Source: Actinomadura chibensis NBRC 106107
GTDB lineage: Bacteria; Actinomycetota; Actinomycetes; Streptosporangiales; Streptosporangiaceae
NCBI RefSeq assembly: GCF_001552135.1
Contig: NZ_BCQP01000071.1
Coordinates: 1 to 62,459 of the forward strand
Reading direction: 5' to 3'
Length of the DNA: 62,459 bases
The position numbers were made by a program, and so were the translations under genes. Shown here in pieces: positions 1 through 8,220 of the stretch. The number at the start of each line of letters is the position of its first letter. Position 1 is the first letter of the stretch. Under the pieces are notes generated by a model, which saw nothing but the letters and a program-made list of their open reading frames with translations, was not told the origin of the DNA and made no database searches.

Positions 1-92
1 GCCGTCACCGTGCCGCGCCGTCAGCGTGCCGCGCCGTCAGCGTGCCGCGCCGTCAGCGTGCCGCGCCGTCAGCGTGCCGCGCCGTCAGCGTG
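1..92. repeat. 16-bp tandem repeat, six units
   Basis: Five full copies and one 12-base copy of a 16-bp unit, GCCGTCAGCGTGCCGC, run from base 1. The first unit has one change (C for G at its eighth base); the rest are identical. The array may continue to the left of the window. The last unit contains the stop codon of the leftward sulfotransferase gene, TGA on the minus strand at 85-87, so the array is the immediate 3' flank of that gene. Confidence 0.9.
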
Positions 93-1074
93 AACGCGGC
101 CGCCCGTTGCGGGCCTGGTGCTGGCCGCTCGGCCGCGCGCCCACCCGTCCGCCGGACGCCGCCTTCGGCTCCAGCCAGTCGCCGAAGTCCTCGCCGGTGA
201 CCTCCTCCAGCCGTTTGACGTCGTCCTCGAACAGGGGGATGAGGGCCTGGCGCTGCTCCCAGGTCAGCGGCCGCCGGGACGGCCCGTTGCGCTGCAGCGC
301 GCGTTCCAGCGGCGTGGTGACCCGGCCGGACAGGTCGCCGGGGAGCGCCGCGCCCGCCGCCACGCCGGTCCGCAGCACCCGCGACAGGACGCGGTGGCGC
401 ATCGTCCGGCCGGGGTGCACGGTGACGTTCTCCCGCGGCACCTCGGTGAGCACGCCCGGCTCGACGTCCAGGAATGAGCAGATGCGGTCGAGCGTCGGCG
501 CCGGACGCTCCAGCAGCTCGCGATACCGGAAGACGAGGACCTGCTCGCGGGGGAACAGCCCGAACAGGTGCTCCAACTGCCCGCCGTACCGGCCCAGCCG
601 GACGTAGTGCCAGAAGGCCGCCCAGCCCGCGTCGATCCGCCGGTCCTCCTCCTGGCAGGCGCGGACCACGTCGTCGATGGGCTCCAGCCCGGCCGACCAC
701 AGGTGCGTCCAGTTGGAGTGGGCCCGCTCCACCGGGTCGCGCAGCACGGCGATCAGCCGGGCCTTGGGGATCAGTTCCCGGATGCGCCGCTGGGCGGCGC
801 GGTCGTACAGGTAGAAGGGCGTCGACTCGCCGCGCAGCGCACCGGGCGGGGCGCTCGCGAACAGCTTCTCGTAGTCGTCCTGGCGCCAGACGTGCTCGCG
901 GTAGGTCTGCGCGTCGCCCGGCCCGCCCCGCGTCGGGGGCGCGCCGTCGGTGAGGAAGAACTTGGGCTCCTTCACCTCCGACAGGTGCAGGTCGGGGTGA
1001 CGGGCCAGCGCCGCGTGCAGCGCGGTCGTCCCGGCCTTCGGAGCGCCGATCACCAGAAAGTCCGGCAGAGCCAT
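85..1074 (-). CDS. PAPS-dependent sulfotransferase family protein
   Basis: 329 residues, the usual size for the bacterial sulfotransferase domain family, which transfers sulfate from PAPS to a hydroxyl or amine of a small molecule, lipid or sugar. The N-terminus FLVIGAPKAGTTAL (residues 6-19) is the 5'-phosphosulfate loop with its lysine. The 3'-phosphate motif VLRDPVERAHSNW lies near residue 110-122, with the conserved Arg and Ser. There is no signal peptide, so a cytoplasmic enzyme is expected. The ATG start at 1074 sits right before the first motif, as usual. The last 20 residues are Arg/Gly-rich and low in complexity, and the stop lies in the 16-bp tandem repeat, so repeat slippage could change the C-terminus. 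The acceptor cannot be told from sequence, and the gene has no obvious partner here. Confidence 0.85.
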   Translation of the reverse strand: MALPDFLVIGAPKAGTTALHAALARHPDLHLSEVKEPKFFLTDGAPPTRGGPGDAQTYREHVWRQDDYEKLFASAPPGALRGESTPFYLYDRAAQRRIRELIPKARLIAVLRDPVERAHSNWTHLWSAGLEPIDDVVRACQEEDRRIDAGWAAFWHYVRLGRYGGQLEHLFGLFPREQVLVFRYRELLERPAPTLDRICSFLDVEPGVLTEVPRENVTVHPGRTMRHRVLSRVLRTGVAAGAALPGDLSGRVTTPLERALQRNGPSRRPLTWEQRQALIPLFEDDVKRLEEVTGEDFGDWLEPKAASGGRVGARPSGQHQARNGRPRSR

Positions 1075-1179
1075 CGCGTCCTCCCCGTGGACCTCGGCAG
1101 TGTGAGAACTAAATATACCAATTAAGTAGGAAATACCTCCGGGTTCCCCGAGTCCGGCGGGCCGGATGCCGGAAAAGGG

Positions 1180-1210
1180 TTGGACGGGACGATCCGCGGG
1201 CTTGTAGCGT
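1180..1210 (+). promoter_or_regulatory. Candidate promoter of the leader/rox unit
   Basis: TTGGAC at 1180-1185 and TAGCGT at 1205-1210 resemble -35 and -10 boxes with a 19-bp spacer, long but tolerated in actinomycetes. A strong ribosome binding site GGAGGT at 1235-1240 and the leader ATG at 1248 follow at suitable distances. Rifamycin-inducible genes in actinomycetes are known to carry a 19-bp inverted repeat (RAE) in this position. GGGCTTG at 1198-1204 may be half of one, but I cannot see a clean full repeat. Confidence 0.35.
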
Positions 1211-1247
1211 GCCGTTCGCCGTGACGCCGTCCGAGGAGGTGAGACCC

Positions 1248-1301
1248 ATGAACGATGTATCGACGTGGGTGCTCCTCGTTCCCGTCATGGTCGGCGATTG
1301 A
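1248..1301 (+). CDS. Possible 17-residue leader peptide
   Basis: ATG at 1248 has a near-consensus ribosome binding site, GGAGGT, 7 nt upstream, stronger than the one before the downstream monooxygenase. It opens a 17-codon frame, MNDVSTWVLLVPVMVGD, ending TGA at 1301, 55 nt before the monooxygenase start. The peptide is hydrophobic and matches nothing I recognise. It could be a regulatory leader or only the remains of an older start region. The strong Shine-Dalgarno is direct evidence; translation and any regulatory role are inference. Confidence 0.35.
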   Translation: MNDVSTWVLLVPVMVGD

Positions 1302-1356
1302 CCCAGGTGTCGCCGGGAGCGCCTCCACGACCAGGCACTCCCGAAAGGCAACACCT

Positions 1357-2820
1357 ATGCGCTCTCTGCACCATGACGTGATCATCGTCGGTTGCGGGCC
1401 GACCGGCGCGATGCTGGCCGCCGAACTGCGGCTGCACGACGTGCGGGTCCTCGTCCTGGAGAAGGACACCGAGCCCGCGTCGTTCGTCCGCATCGTCGGT
1501 CTGCACGTTCGCAGCATCGAGCTGCTGGCGATGCGCGGCCTGCTGGACCGCGTCCTCCCGCACGGAAGGCGGCGTCCGGCGGGCGGATTCTTCGCCGCCA
1601 TCGGCAAACCCGCGCCCGCGGACCTGGACTCCGCGCACGCCTATCTCCTGGGCATCCCGCAGCCGGTCATCGTCCGCCTGCTCGAAGAGCACGCTGTCGC
1701 ACTGGGTGCGCAGGTCCGGCACGGCTGCGCGGTGGCCGGGTTCGAGCAGGACGACGAGGGCGTGACCGTCGAACTGGCCGACGGGGAGCGGGTGCGTTCG
1801 CGCTACCTCGTCGGCTGCGACGGCGCGCGCAGCACGGTGCGCAAACTGCTCGGCGTCGGGTTCCCCGGCGAGCCCTCGCGGACCGAGACGCTGATGGGCG
1901 AGATGAAGGCAGGCGCCCCGCAGGAGGAGGTCGCCGCCAAGGCGACCGAAGTCCGCGAGACCCACAGGACGTTCAGCATGCAGCCCTTCGGCGAGGGGTT
2001 CTATCGCGTCGTGGTCCCCGGCGGGGCGGCCGGCGGTCGCGCGGAACCGCCCACCCTTGAGGACTTCAGGCAGCGGCTGCGCGCCGTCGCCGGAACCGAC
2101 TTCGGCGTGCACTCCCCGCGCTGGCTGTCCCGCTTCGGAGACGCCACCCGGCTGGCCGACCGCTACCGGGTCGGACGGGTCCTGCTGGCGGGCGACGCGG
2201 CGCACATCCATCCGCCGATCGGCGGTCAGGGCCTCAACCTCGGCGTTCAGGACGCGTTCAACCTCGGCTGGAAACTGGCCGCGCGGATCCGCGGCTGGGC
2301 GCCGGAGCCGCTCCTGGACACCTACCAGGCCGAACGCCGTCCGGTCGCCGAGGAGGTGCTGGACAACACCCGCGCCCAAACGGAACTGCTGTCCGCCGGA
2401 CCGGGCCCGGAGGCCGTGCGCAGGCTGCTCACCGAGCTGATGGACTTCGACGAGGTGAACCGCCATCTGATCGAGAAGATCACGGCGATCGGCGTCCGCT
2501 ACGACTTCGGCGAGGGCCCCGCCCTGCTCGGCCGCCGCCTGCGCGACATCGACCTCAAGCAGGGCAGCCTCTACGGCCTGCTGCATCGCGGCCGCGGCCT
2601 GCTGCTGGACCGCACCGAACGCCTGACCGTCGACGGCTGGTCGGACCGGGTCGACTACATCGCGGATCCCACCACGGCACTGGACGCCCCGTGCGTCCTG
2701 CTGCGCCCCGACGGGCACGTCGCCTGGATCGGCGACGAGCAGGACGACCTGGACGCCCACCTCGCCCGCTGGTTCGGCGCGCCCGCTGACCGACTCCGGC
2801 CGCGCGCCGATCGAGTGTAG
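1357..2820 (+). CDS. rox: Rifampicin monooxygenase-like FAD-dependent aromatic hydroxylase
   Basis: 487 residues from ATG 1357 (GAAAGG ribosome binding site at 1343-1348). It is a class A flavoprotein monooxygenase: GxGxxG-type dinucleotide loop VIIVGCGPTGAML near residues 8-20, the internal DG motif LVGCDGARSTVR around 155-166, and the second FAD motif VLLAGDAAHIHPPIGGQGLN around 284-303. The blocks ELRLHDVRVLVLEK, VRSIELL, GIPQPV, GVHSPRWLSRFGDATRLADRYRVGRV and the C-terminal VLLRPDGHVAWIGD match, from memory, actinomycete rifampicin monooxygenases (Rox). These hydroxylate the rifamycin naphthohydroquinone with NADPH and inactivate the antibiotic. The C-terminal thioredoxin-like domain lacks redox cysteines, as in the family. 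It stands alone behind a possible leader peptide and is followed by a strong hairpin. Substrate is assigned by similarity only. Confidence 0.8.
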   Translation: MRSLHHDVIIVGCGPTGAMLAAELRLHDVRVLVLEKDTEPASFVRIVGLHVRSIELLAMRGLLDRVLPHGRRRPAGGFFAAIGKPAPADLDSAHAYLLGIPQPVIVRLLEEHAVALGAQVRHGCAVAGFEQDDEGVTVELADGERVRSRYLVGCDGARSTVRKLLGVGFPGEPSRTETLMGEMKAGAPQEEVAAKATEVRETHRTFSMQPFGEGFYRVVVPGGAAGGRAEPPTLEDFRQRLRAVAGTDFGVHSPRWLSRFGDATRLADRYRVGRVLLAGDAAHIHPPIGGQGLNLGVQDAFNLGWKLAARIRGWAPEPLLDTYQAERRPVAEEVLDNTRAQTELLSAGPGPEAVRRLLTELMDFDEVNRHLIEKITAIGVRYDFGEGPALLGRRLRDIDLKQGSLYGLLHRGRGLLLDRTERLTVDGWSDRVDYIADPTTALDAPCVLLRPDGHVAWIGDEQDDLDAHLARWFGAPADRLRPRADRV

Positions 2821-2863
2821 GAGCGCCTTTCGAGGCGGCGCGTGAGTCTCCGGCTCGTGTCCG

Positions 2864-2898
2864 GCCCCGGACGGGCGGTTTCGTCGCCCGTCCGGGGC
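2864..2898 (+). terminator. Strong hairpin terminator after rox
   Basis: Perfect 14-bp inverted repeat GCCCCGGACGGGCG / CGCCCGTCCGGGGC with a 7-nt loop, 44 nt after the rox-like stop. The T run is short (TTCG), typical of actinobacterial terminators. Confidence 0.75.
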
Positions 2899-3014
2899 TT
2901 CGTCGACGGCGCTGCTGATGACCATCTGTTTCGGGTGCGTTGATCGATGCTGTGGCTTCCGGCCGGGCGGGCCGGGGAGAATTCCCGCAGCAGCCGACCA
3001 TCGGGGGTGTCGTT

Positions 3015-4559
3015 GTGGGAAGCCGTGCGCGCGGCGGGGTCCGACCTGCCGCGTCGCCGGGGCGGAGCGCGCTCGTGCTCGTCCTGGCGCTCCTTGCGGC
3101 CGCGGCCTGCTCGTCCGGGACGACGCACGGCCGCGACCCAGGTGGGCGGCAGGCGCTGAAGACGGCGGGCATCGCGGAGAACGCCAAGCACGGCGACGCG
3201 GACTGGCGGATCGAGCGGCGGAGCGAGGGAGCCGAGCACGAGATCGAGGGCTATGCCGATCACGTGAGCGTGCTCCCCGGCGGACGGTTCCGGCTGTTCG
3301 TGTCCACGACGACGCCGGGGTTCAGCGTCCAGGCGTTCCGGATGGGGTGGTACGGCGGCGCGCAGGCCCGCCGGGTGTGGCGGTCCGGGACGTATCCGGG
3401 CGTCCGGCAGGGGAGCGCCCGCGTCGACCGGGCGTCCCGGACGGTGACGGCGCCGTGGCGGCCGTCGCTGACCGTGTCCACCGAGGGATGGCCCGAGGGC
3501 AGCTACCTGATGATGCTGACCGCGGCGTCCGGGGCGCGGCGGTACGTGCCGGTGACGGTCCGCTCCCCGGGCGCGGCGGGACGGATCGTCGTGCTGAACG
3601 CCACCACCACCTGGCAGGCGTACAACATGTGGGGCGGCTACGACCTGTACAAGGGCCCGTCCGGCGGGGAGAACGACCGGGCGAGCGCAGTCAGCTTCGA
3701 CCGTCCCTACGACGGCAACGGCGCGGGCAAGTTCATGCAGTACGAGCAGCCCGCGATCGCGCTCGCCGAGAGGCTGGGCGTCCCGCTGGCGTACGCGACC
3801 GACAACGACCTGCACTCCGATCCCGACCTGCTCAAGGGGGCGCGCGGGCTGCTGTCCCTGGGACATGACGAGTACTGGTCGTCCGCCATGCGGCAGCGCG
3901 CGACGCAGGCCCGCGACCAGGGCGTCAACATCGCGTTCCTCGGCGCCAACGCGGTCAACCGGCATATCAGGTTCGGCGCGACGCCGCTCGGGGCGAACCG
4001 GCTCGTGGTCTGCTACAAGGACTCCGGCACCGATCCCGTCGCGCGGACGAACCCCGCGGAGTCGACCCAGGACTGGCGGCTTCCGCCGGTGCCGCGTCCG
4101 GAGAGCGACCTCATCGGCATCCAGTACATGTGCTTTCCGGCGGAGGGCGCGTTCACCGTCTCGCGGCCCGACTTCTGGCTGTTCCGCGGCACGGGCGTGC
4201 GCGCCGGGACGCGGTTCCCCGGTGTCATAGGCCCGGAGGCCGACGCGCTCAACCGCGGCGGCCCCACCCCCGCCACGCTGGAGATCGTCGCCAGCTCGCC
4301 GATCACCTGCGGGAACCGGTCGGCGGTCGCCCATGCCTCCTACTACACCGGCCGCCGGGGGGCGGGCGTGTTCGCGACGGGCACCATGCGCTGGGTCTGC
4401 GCCATGCGCGGCCCCGCCTGCGGGCACGGCGTCACCGAGGCGGGACGGCGGTTCGTCACCCGGGTCAGCGAGACGCTCGTCCGCGCCATGGCCGAGGGGC
4501 CGCTCGGACGGGCGCACCCGTCCCGTCCCAACTACAAGCTCACCGCCAGCCGCCGCTGA
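3015..4559 (+). CDS. N,N-dimethylformamidase beta-subunit-like secreted lipoprotein
   Basis: 514 residues from GTG 3015; an upstream in-frame TTG at 2940 would give an implausibly long N-region. The N-terminus has a basic stretch, a hydrophobic core (SALVLVLALLAAAAC) and a Cys that fits a lipobox loosely (Ala at -3), so a lipid-anchored exported protein is likely. The rest resembles the large C-terminal domain of the DMFase beta-subunit-like family: FRMGWYGG, VLNATTTWQAYNMWGG-YDLYKG, a LLSLGHDEYWS motif and a glutamine-amidotransferase-like fold. In true DMFase this chain helps form an iron amidohydrolase. Here there is no small subunit and the protein is exported, so the substrate is unknown. 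It is convergent with DedA. Confidence 0.7.
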   Translation: MGSRARGGVRPAASPGRSALVLVLALLAAAACSSGTTHGRDPGGRQALKTAGIAENAKHGDADWRIERRSEGAEHEIEGYADHVSVLPGGRFRLFVSTTTPGFSVQAFRMGWYGGAQARRVWRSGTYPGVRQGSARVDRASRTVTAPWRPSLTVSTEGWPEGSYLMMLTAASGARRYVPVTVRSPGAAGRIVVLNATTTWQAYNMWGGYDLYKGPSGGENDRASAVSFDRPYDGNGAGKFMQYEQPAIALAERLGVPLAYATDNDLHSDPDLLKGARGLLSLGHDEYWSSAMRQRATQARDQGVNIAFLGANAVNRHIRFGATPLGANRLVVCYKDSGTDPVARTNPAESTQDWRLPPVPRPESDLIGIQYMCFPAEGAFTVSRPDFWLFRGTGVRAGTRFPGVIGPEADALNRGGPTPATLEIVASSPITCGNRSAVAHASYYTGRRGAGVFATGTMRWVCAMRGPACGHGVTEAGRRFVTRVSETLVRAMAEGPLGRAHPSRPNYKLTASRR

Positions 4560-4582
4560 CCCGGAACGCCCGGCGCGAACCG

Positions 4583-5227
4583 CTACCCGGAGCCCGTGCC
4601 CGGACGATCCTTACCATCGCGCCCGCGGCGCAGATGGTCGCGCAGCCGCCAGACGACGACGCCCACGACGACCACGGCGGCGATCACGATCGCGCCGACC
4701 CGTCCCGCGACGTGCTCGATCCGGGCGTAGGCGTGCCCGGCGAAGTATCCGAGCAGGGTGAAGCCCACGCCCCAGACGAGACCTCCGGCGGCGTTGTAGA
4801 GCAGGAACACCCGGGCGGGCATGGCCGAGACACCGGCCAGCGCGGGCATGATCGCGCGGAAGAACGCGACGAACCGTCCGACGAAGACGGCGACGCCGCC
4901 CCGGCGCCGGATCAGGTCGCGGGCCCCGTCCACCCGGTCGCGGTGGCGGCGGAGCGGACGCGAGTCCAGGATCGGCCGCCCGGCGTGGCGTCCGATCTGG
5001 TACCCGGCGAAGTCCCCGGCGACCGCCGCCAGCACCACGACCGCGGCCAGCCACACGACCGACACCTTCTGCTGCGCGGCGAGCGCCCCGCCGAGGACGA
5101 CGGCGGTCTCCCCGGGCAGGACGAAGCCGAAGAACAGCGCGTCCTCGCAGAACACGAGTCCGGCGACGACCGCGTAGACGACCGGCCCGGACAGTCCCGC
5201 GACCCACGACACGACCGAATGGAACAA
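4583..5227 (-). CDS. DedA/VTT-domain integral membrane protein
   Basis: 214 residues. The VTT (DedA) architecture is visible: an N-terminal re-entrant segment with acidic residues (VFCEDALFFGFVLPGETAVVLGGALA), the motif VGRFVAFFRAIMPALAG around 120-136, and C-terminal membrane helices (GFTLLGYFAGHAYARIE and a Val-rich last helix). It ends in a short Arg/Lys-rich cytoplasmic tail. DedA proteins act in the plasma membrane as lipid scramblases or flippases (undecaprenyl phosphate recycling for some members) and support envelope integrity. Glu and Arg residues in the re-entrant loop and helix match the family. ATG at 5225-5227 precedes the first helix directly. No operon partner. Confidence 0.85.
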   Translation of the reverse strand: MFHSVVSWVAGLSGPVVYAVVAGLVFCEDALFFGFVLPGETAVVLGGALAAQQKVSVVWLAAVVVLAAVAGDFAGYQIGRHAGRPILDSRPLRRHRDRVDGARDLIRRRGGVAVFVGRFVAFFRAIMPALAGVSAMPARVFLLYNAAGGLVWGVGFTLLGYFAGHAYARIEHVAGRVGAIVIAAVVVVGVVVWRLRDHLRRGRDGKDRPGTGSG

Positions 5228-5355
5228 GACCCGCGCGCCTCCGTCCCGGAGCCCTCGCCGCCGCGGGCCCCACCCGCTGGTATCTCGCCCACCGGCCGTT
5301 CTCTAACCCCGCGCCCCCGCGTCACCGCCCGCTCGGCATCCGCTCATGGTGCCGC

Positions 5356-5766
5356 TCACGGTGCGGGCACCACCGCGACCGCCTCGACCTCGACCAGGAT
5401 CTCCGGCGCGGCCAGCGCGTCGACCACGATCAGCGAGTGGGCGGGGAAGTCGCCATCGGGGAACCAGTCGGCGAACGCCGCGTCCCTGCCCCGGCGGGAG
5501 TCGGCGAGATGCTCGCGTCCCGCGACCATGGTGAAGAGCCGCACCAGATGCGCGGGGCCGGAGCCCGCCGCGGCGAGCAGGGCGCCGATGTTGGCGTAGA
5601 TCTGGGCGGTCTGCGCCGCCGCGTCGGGTCCGGCGAGCGTGCCGTCCGGCAGGGCGCCGATCTGGCCGGAGACGAACAGCAGTTCGGCGGACGCGGGAAC
5701 GGACGCCAGATGGCTGTACTGCCCGACCGGCGGGCCGACCTCAGCGGGACTCCAGCGACGGATCAT
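5356..5766 (-). CDS. RidA/YjgF-family protein
   Basis: 136 residues from ATG 5766, chosen because AAGAGGAG stands 8 nt upstream; longer frames lack coding character. It shows the family pattern: PVGQYSHLASVPASAELLFVSGQIG at the N-terminus, QTAQIYANIGALLAAAGSGPAHLVRLFTMVAGREHL in the middle, and a C-terminal strand LIVVDALAAPEILVEVEAVAVV. RidA proteins are trimers that hydrolyse reactive enamine/imine intermediates released by PLP enzymes; many paralogues have unknown jobs. The Arg used by true RidA for imine hydrolysis (normally near residue 105 in a C-x-R context) is not seen, so this is more likely an Rid-subgroup paralogue than a proven deaminase. Confidence 0.8.
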   Translation of the reverse strand: MIRRWSPAEVGPPVGQYSHLASVPASAELLFVSGQIGALPDGTLAGPDAAAQTAQIYANIGALLAAAGSGPAHLVRLFTMVAGREHLADSRRGRDAAFADWFPDGDFPAHSLIVVDALAAPEILVEVEAVAVVPAP

Positions 5767-5951
5767 CGCGCGCTCCTCTTGTCGTCGTACGCGGCCCGGC
5801 GGACGGACCACGCGTGGATACGCCACGCTAGGGGAGTCTGACTTCCGCGAACCGCGAAGATGCCGCACAGTGCGCCGACCGGGGGGTGATGCCCCGTGGC
5901 GGCGCGCGACGCCACGGCCGACGACGCGCTCGACCTGCCCCGGCCTCGACG

Positions 5952-6551
5952 TCAGTCCGCCTGGTTGAGCGGACGGCGTCCGGTGACCACGAGGAGGATC
6001 TCCTTCGCGGTCATCTCCACGACCTTTGGCCCTTCGCCTACGGAGACGTCGGCGTCGGTGGCGGTCAGCCGCCTCCCGTCCAGATCGACCCCGAAGTACT
6101 TCAGTTGCCGGGGGCCGCTCGACGCGAGCACCAGCGCGACGCGCCCGGCCGGGGCGGCGGGGAGGCCGAGCGGTTCGGTGACGTCGAGGCCGTGGATGAC
6201 GTCGTGGCTGAGGGCACCGGCCTCCCCACCGCCCGGCGGCCGCCAGGGGTGGTCGATGTTGCGGCGGAGGAGGTCGAGGAGTTCGGCCCCGCTCAGCGCC
6301 GCCGCCGTCGCCCGGGCGTCCCGGTCGGCGTACCTGTTGAACGAGAACCCCGCCCGGACCAGGCCCGCCATCACCCCGAGCGGCCTGGTCCGGAACGGCA
6401 TCGTGATGTGGGCGACCACCTCGCGGGTCCGCCAGCCATCGCAGAGCGACGGCGCGTCCCACCGCTCCGGCGCGAGGTCGGCGAGGAGACCGGCGAGCCG
6501 TTCGCGCTCCGCGTGGATCTCGCTGGTCAGGTCGGTCGATGCTGTTCCCAT
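5952..6551 (-). CDS. Maleylpyruvate isomerase-family mycothiol-dependent (DinB-like) protein
   Basis: 199 residues. The N-terminal helical bundle has SLCDGWRTREVVAHI around 36-50 and HDVIHGLDV around 116-124, which carry the metal-binding histidines and aspartate of the DinB/mycothiol-dependent family. The C-terminal half (LKYFGVDLDGRRLTATDADVSVGEGPKVVEM) is the SCP2-like strand region common in these proteins. Members use mycothiol, the actinobacterial thiol, for isomerisation or detoxification; the substrate here is unknown. It lies 67 nt downstream of the ECF sigma gene on the same strand, so both probably share a transcript, and the isomerase-type protein may be its target or partner. Confidence 0.8.
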   Translation of the reverse strand: MGTASTDLTSEIHAERERLAGLLADLAPERWDAPSLCDGWRTREVVAHITMPFRTRPLGVMAGLVRAGFSFNRYADRDARATAAALSGAELLDLLRRNIDHPWRPPGGGEAGALSHDVIHGLDVTEPLGLPAAPAGRVALVLASSGPRQLKYFGVDLDGRRLTATDADVSVGEGPKVVEMTAKEILLVVTGRRPLNQAD

Positions 6552-6618
6552 CGGGCTGTCCTTCCGCGTCGTCGTGCCTTCATCGGCTTGTACGACGCGC
6601 CGCCCGGGAACTCATCGG

Positions 6619-7572
6619 TCACGGGAGCGTCTCGGGGAGGCCGAACTCGGCGAACCGGTGCTCGGTGCCGAGAAACGTCACCAGCCGGGCGATCCGCCCG
6701 TCCCGCAGGTCGACCGACACGAGCGCGAACGGACGCAGAACGCCGTCGCCGTCCGGCCGGTACTGCCCGAACCCCGGGCCGCCGTTGACGCCGCACGAGA
6801 GCAGGCGCGCGCCCGCGCAGGAGTCGCTGGCCCCGGTGATCGTGGCGATCGTCCGCCCGCCGTCCAGCCGCCATCGGAACGGCGGCATCGAGGCCACCGC
6901 GTCCTCGCGCATCACCGCGGTCAGCTCGGCGACATCGTGGGACTCGAAAGCCGCCACATATCGATGCAGCAGATCCCGCTGTGCGGCGTCCTCGGGGTCG
7001 TAGACGTCGAACGGGTCGGGCCGGTTGGCGTCCAACGTGGCCCGGGCGCGCTGCAAGGCGCTGTTCACGGCGGGCACCGTGGTCTGCAGAATCTCGGCGG
7101 TCTCTTGGGCGGAGAACACAAGCACGTCCCGCAGCACCAGGACGGCCCGTTGGCGGGGGGCGAGGTGCTGGAGCGCCGCGATGAACGCCAGGCGGACCGA
7201 CTCCCGTCCGACGACGACTTCGCCCGGATCCTGTCCGGCCAGCACGCGCGAGTCGGGGATCGGCTCCACCCACATCTCCGGCGGGAGCGGCGCGCCGAGT
7301 TCCGGCCCGTGGGATTCCACGCTCATGACCAACGCCCGCCGCTTGGCCGCCCGGAGCATGTCGATGCAGACGTTGGTGGCGATCCGATGGACCCACGTGC
7401 TCAGCCCGGCTCTGCCCGGGTCGTACTGCCGCCTTTTGGTGGACGCTCGGATCAGCGTCTCCTGAACCGCGTCGTCGGCGTCCGCCGAAGAACCGAGGAG
7501 CCGGTAGCAGTAGCCGGTCAAGGGGAGGCGCAGCGCCTCCAGCTCCTCGATCGCCACCCCGCCTTCGCGCAC
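6619..7572 (-). CDS. ECF sigma factor with C-terminal SnoaL-like domain (SigG/SigJ type)
   Basis: 317 residues from GTG 7572. Region sigma-2 is LTGYCYRLLGSSADADDAVQETLIRAST with the core-binding helix and STWVHRIATNVCIDMLRAAKRR. Sigma-4 is LAPRQRAVLVLRDVLVFSAQETAEILQTTVPAVNSALQRARATL. After residue 200 an NTF2/SnoaL-like domain follows (RYVAAFESHDVAELTAVMREDAVASMPPFRWRLDGG), as in long ECF groups that lack a separate anti-sigma factor and are thought to be controlled by their own C-terminal domain. No anti-sigma gene lies beside it. The next gene is a mycothiol-dependent isomerase-like protein. An in-frame GTG five codons later is an equal start candidate. Exact ECF group and target promoters are not clear. 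Confidence 0.85.
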   Translation of the reverse strand: MREGGVAIEELEALRLPLTGYCYRLLGSSADADDAVQETLIRASTKRRQYDPGRAGLSTWVHRIATNVCIDMLRAAKRRALVMSVESHGPELGAPLPPEMWVEPIPDSRVLAGQDPGEVVVGRESVRLAFIAALQHLAPRQRAVLVLRDVLVFSAQETAEILQTTVPAVNSALQRARATLDANRPDPFDVYDPEDAAQRDLLHRYVAAFESHDVAELTAVMREDAVASMPPFRWRLDGGRTIATITGASDSCAGARLLSCGVNGGPGFGQYRPDGDGVLRPFALVSVDLRDGRIARLVTFLGTEHRFAEFGLPETLP

Positions 7573-7789
7573 CTGCCACCCCCGTCGTCCGACTGCCGTC
7601 CCACCTCAGAGGCTAGTTTCCACCCCCGACTGTCGGCGGCCCAACGCGGCGAGGAACCGGCCCACCTCGGCGGCCGAGCGGTCGTAGTCCTCGCCGTGGA
7701 GGCGCCGCGGGTACGGCTCCTCAACCGTCCGGACCCGCAGATCGATGGTCGCGACCGTGAGGAGCAGACCGCAGACCGCGACGGCGTTC

Positions 7790-8114
7790 GGCACCATCCG
7801 GAGACCCGGGTCGCCCTGCACAACCACGCCCGATTCGGGACGATCTGGGCCGGGCTGCAGCGCGTCCCCCCGATCTACGACCAGACCTCGCGCTCTACGA
7901 CCAGTACAGCGGCCCGGTGGGCGAGATGGCGGAGGCGGAGGAGGCCGTGGCCGCCGTCGGCGACGCCCAGTTGGCGCTGCTCGCCAACCACGGCGTACTC
8001 GTCCTGGCCGACAACATCCGGCAGGCCCATCTGCGCGCGGTGACTCTGGAGTGGGAGGCGATGGTGCGCAAGGAACTCCGGCTGGACCCGGCCCTGCGCG
8101 CGAGCATCGGCTAA
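7790..8114 (+). pseudogene. Decayed class II aldolase/adducin-family gene
   Basis: On the plus strand, HHPETRVALHNHARFG continuing to PPIYDQT (7790-7887) matches the metal-histidine region of class II aldolase-like proteins. After a frame change near 7888-7893 the homology continues as ALYDQYSGPVGEMAEAEEAV, then LLANHGVLVLADNIRQAHLRAVTLEWEA, to a stop at 8114. The second half carries the family's NHGxL motif. No start or N-terminal domain precedes it and the C-terminus (WEAMVRKELRLDPALRASIG) diverges. The gene is truncated and frameshifted, so no working enzyme is expected. Confidence 0.7.
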
Positions 8115-8220
8115 ACGCGGCGGCGGCGCGCCGGGAGGCGTCCGACCGGCCGTGACCGGGCGCCTCCCGGAGCCGTCCACGCGGCGGGACGCTCCGGCGC
8201 GCGTCGTCAGTGCACGTCCC

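Noticed and set aside
1109..1354. 81-codon minus-strand frame upstream of the sulfotransferase
   Set aside because: It has no ribosome binding site and lies antisense to the better supported leader and promoter region of rox.
2655..4517. 620-codon minus-strand open frame antisense to the DMFase-like gene
   Set aside because: High GC leaves few stops in the mirror frame. It has no domain, no ribosome binding site, and biased low-complexity sequence.
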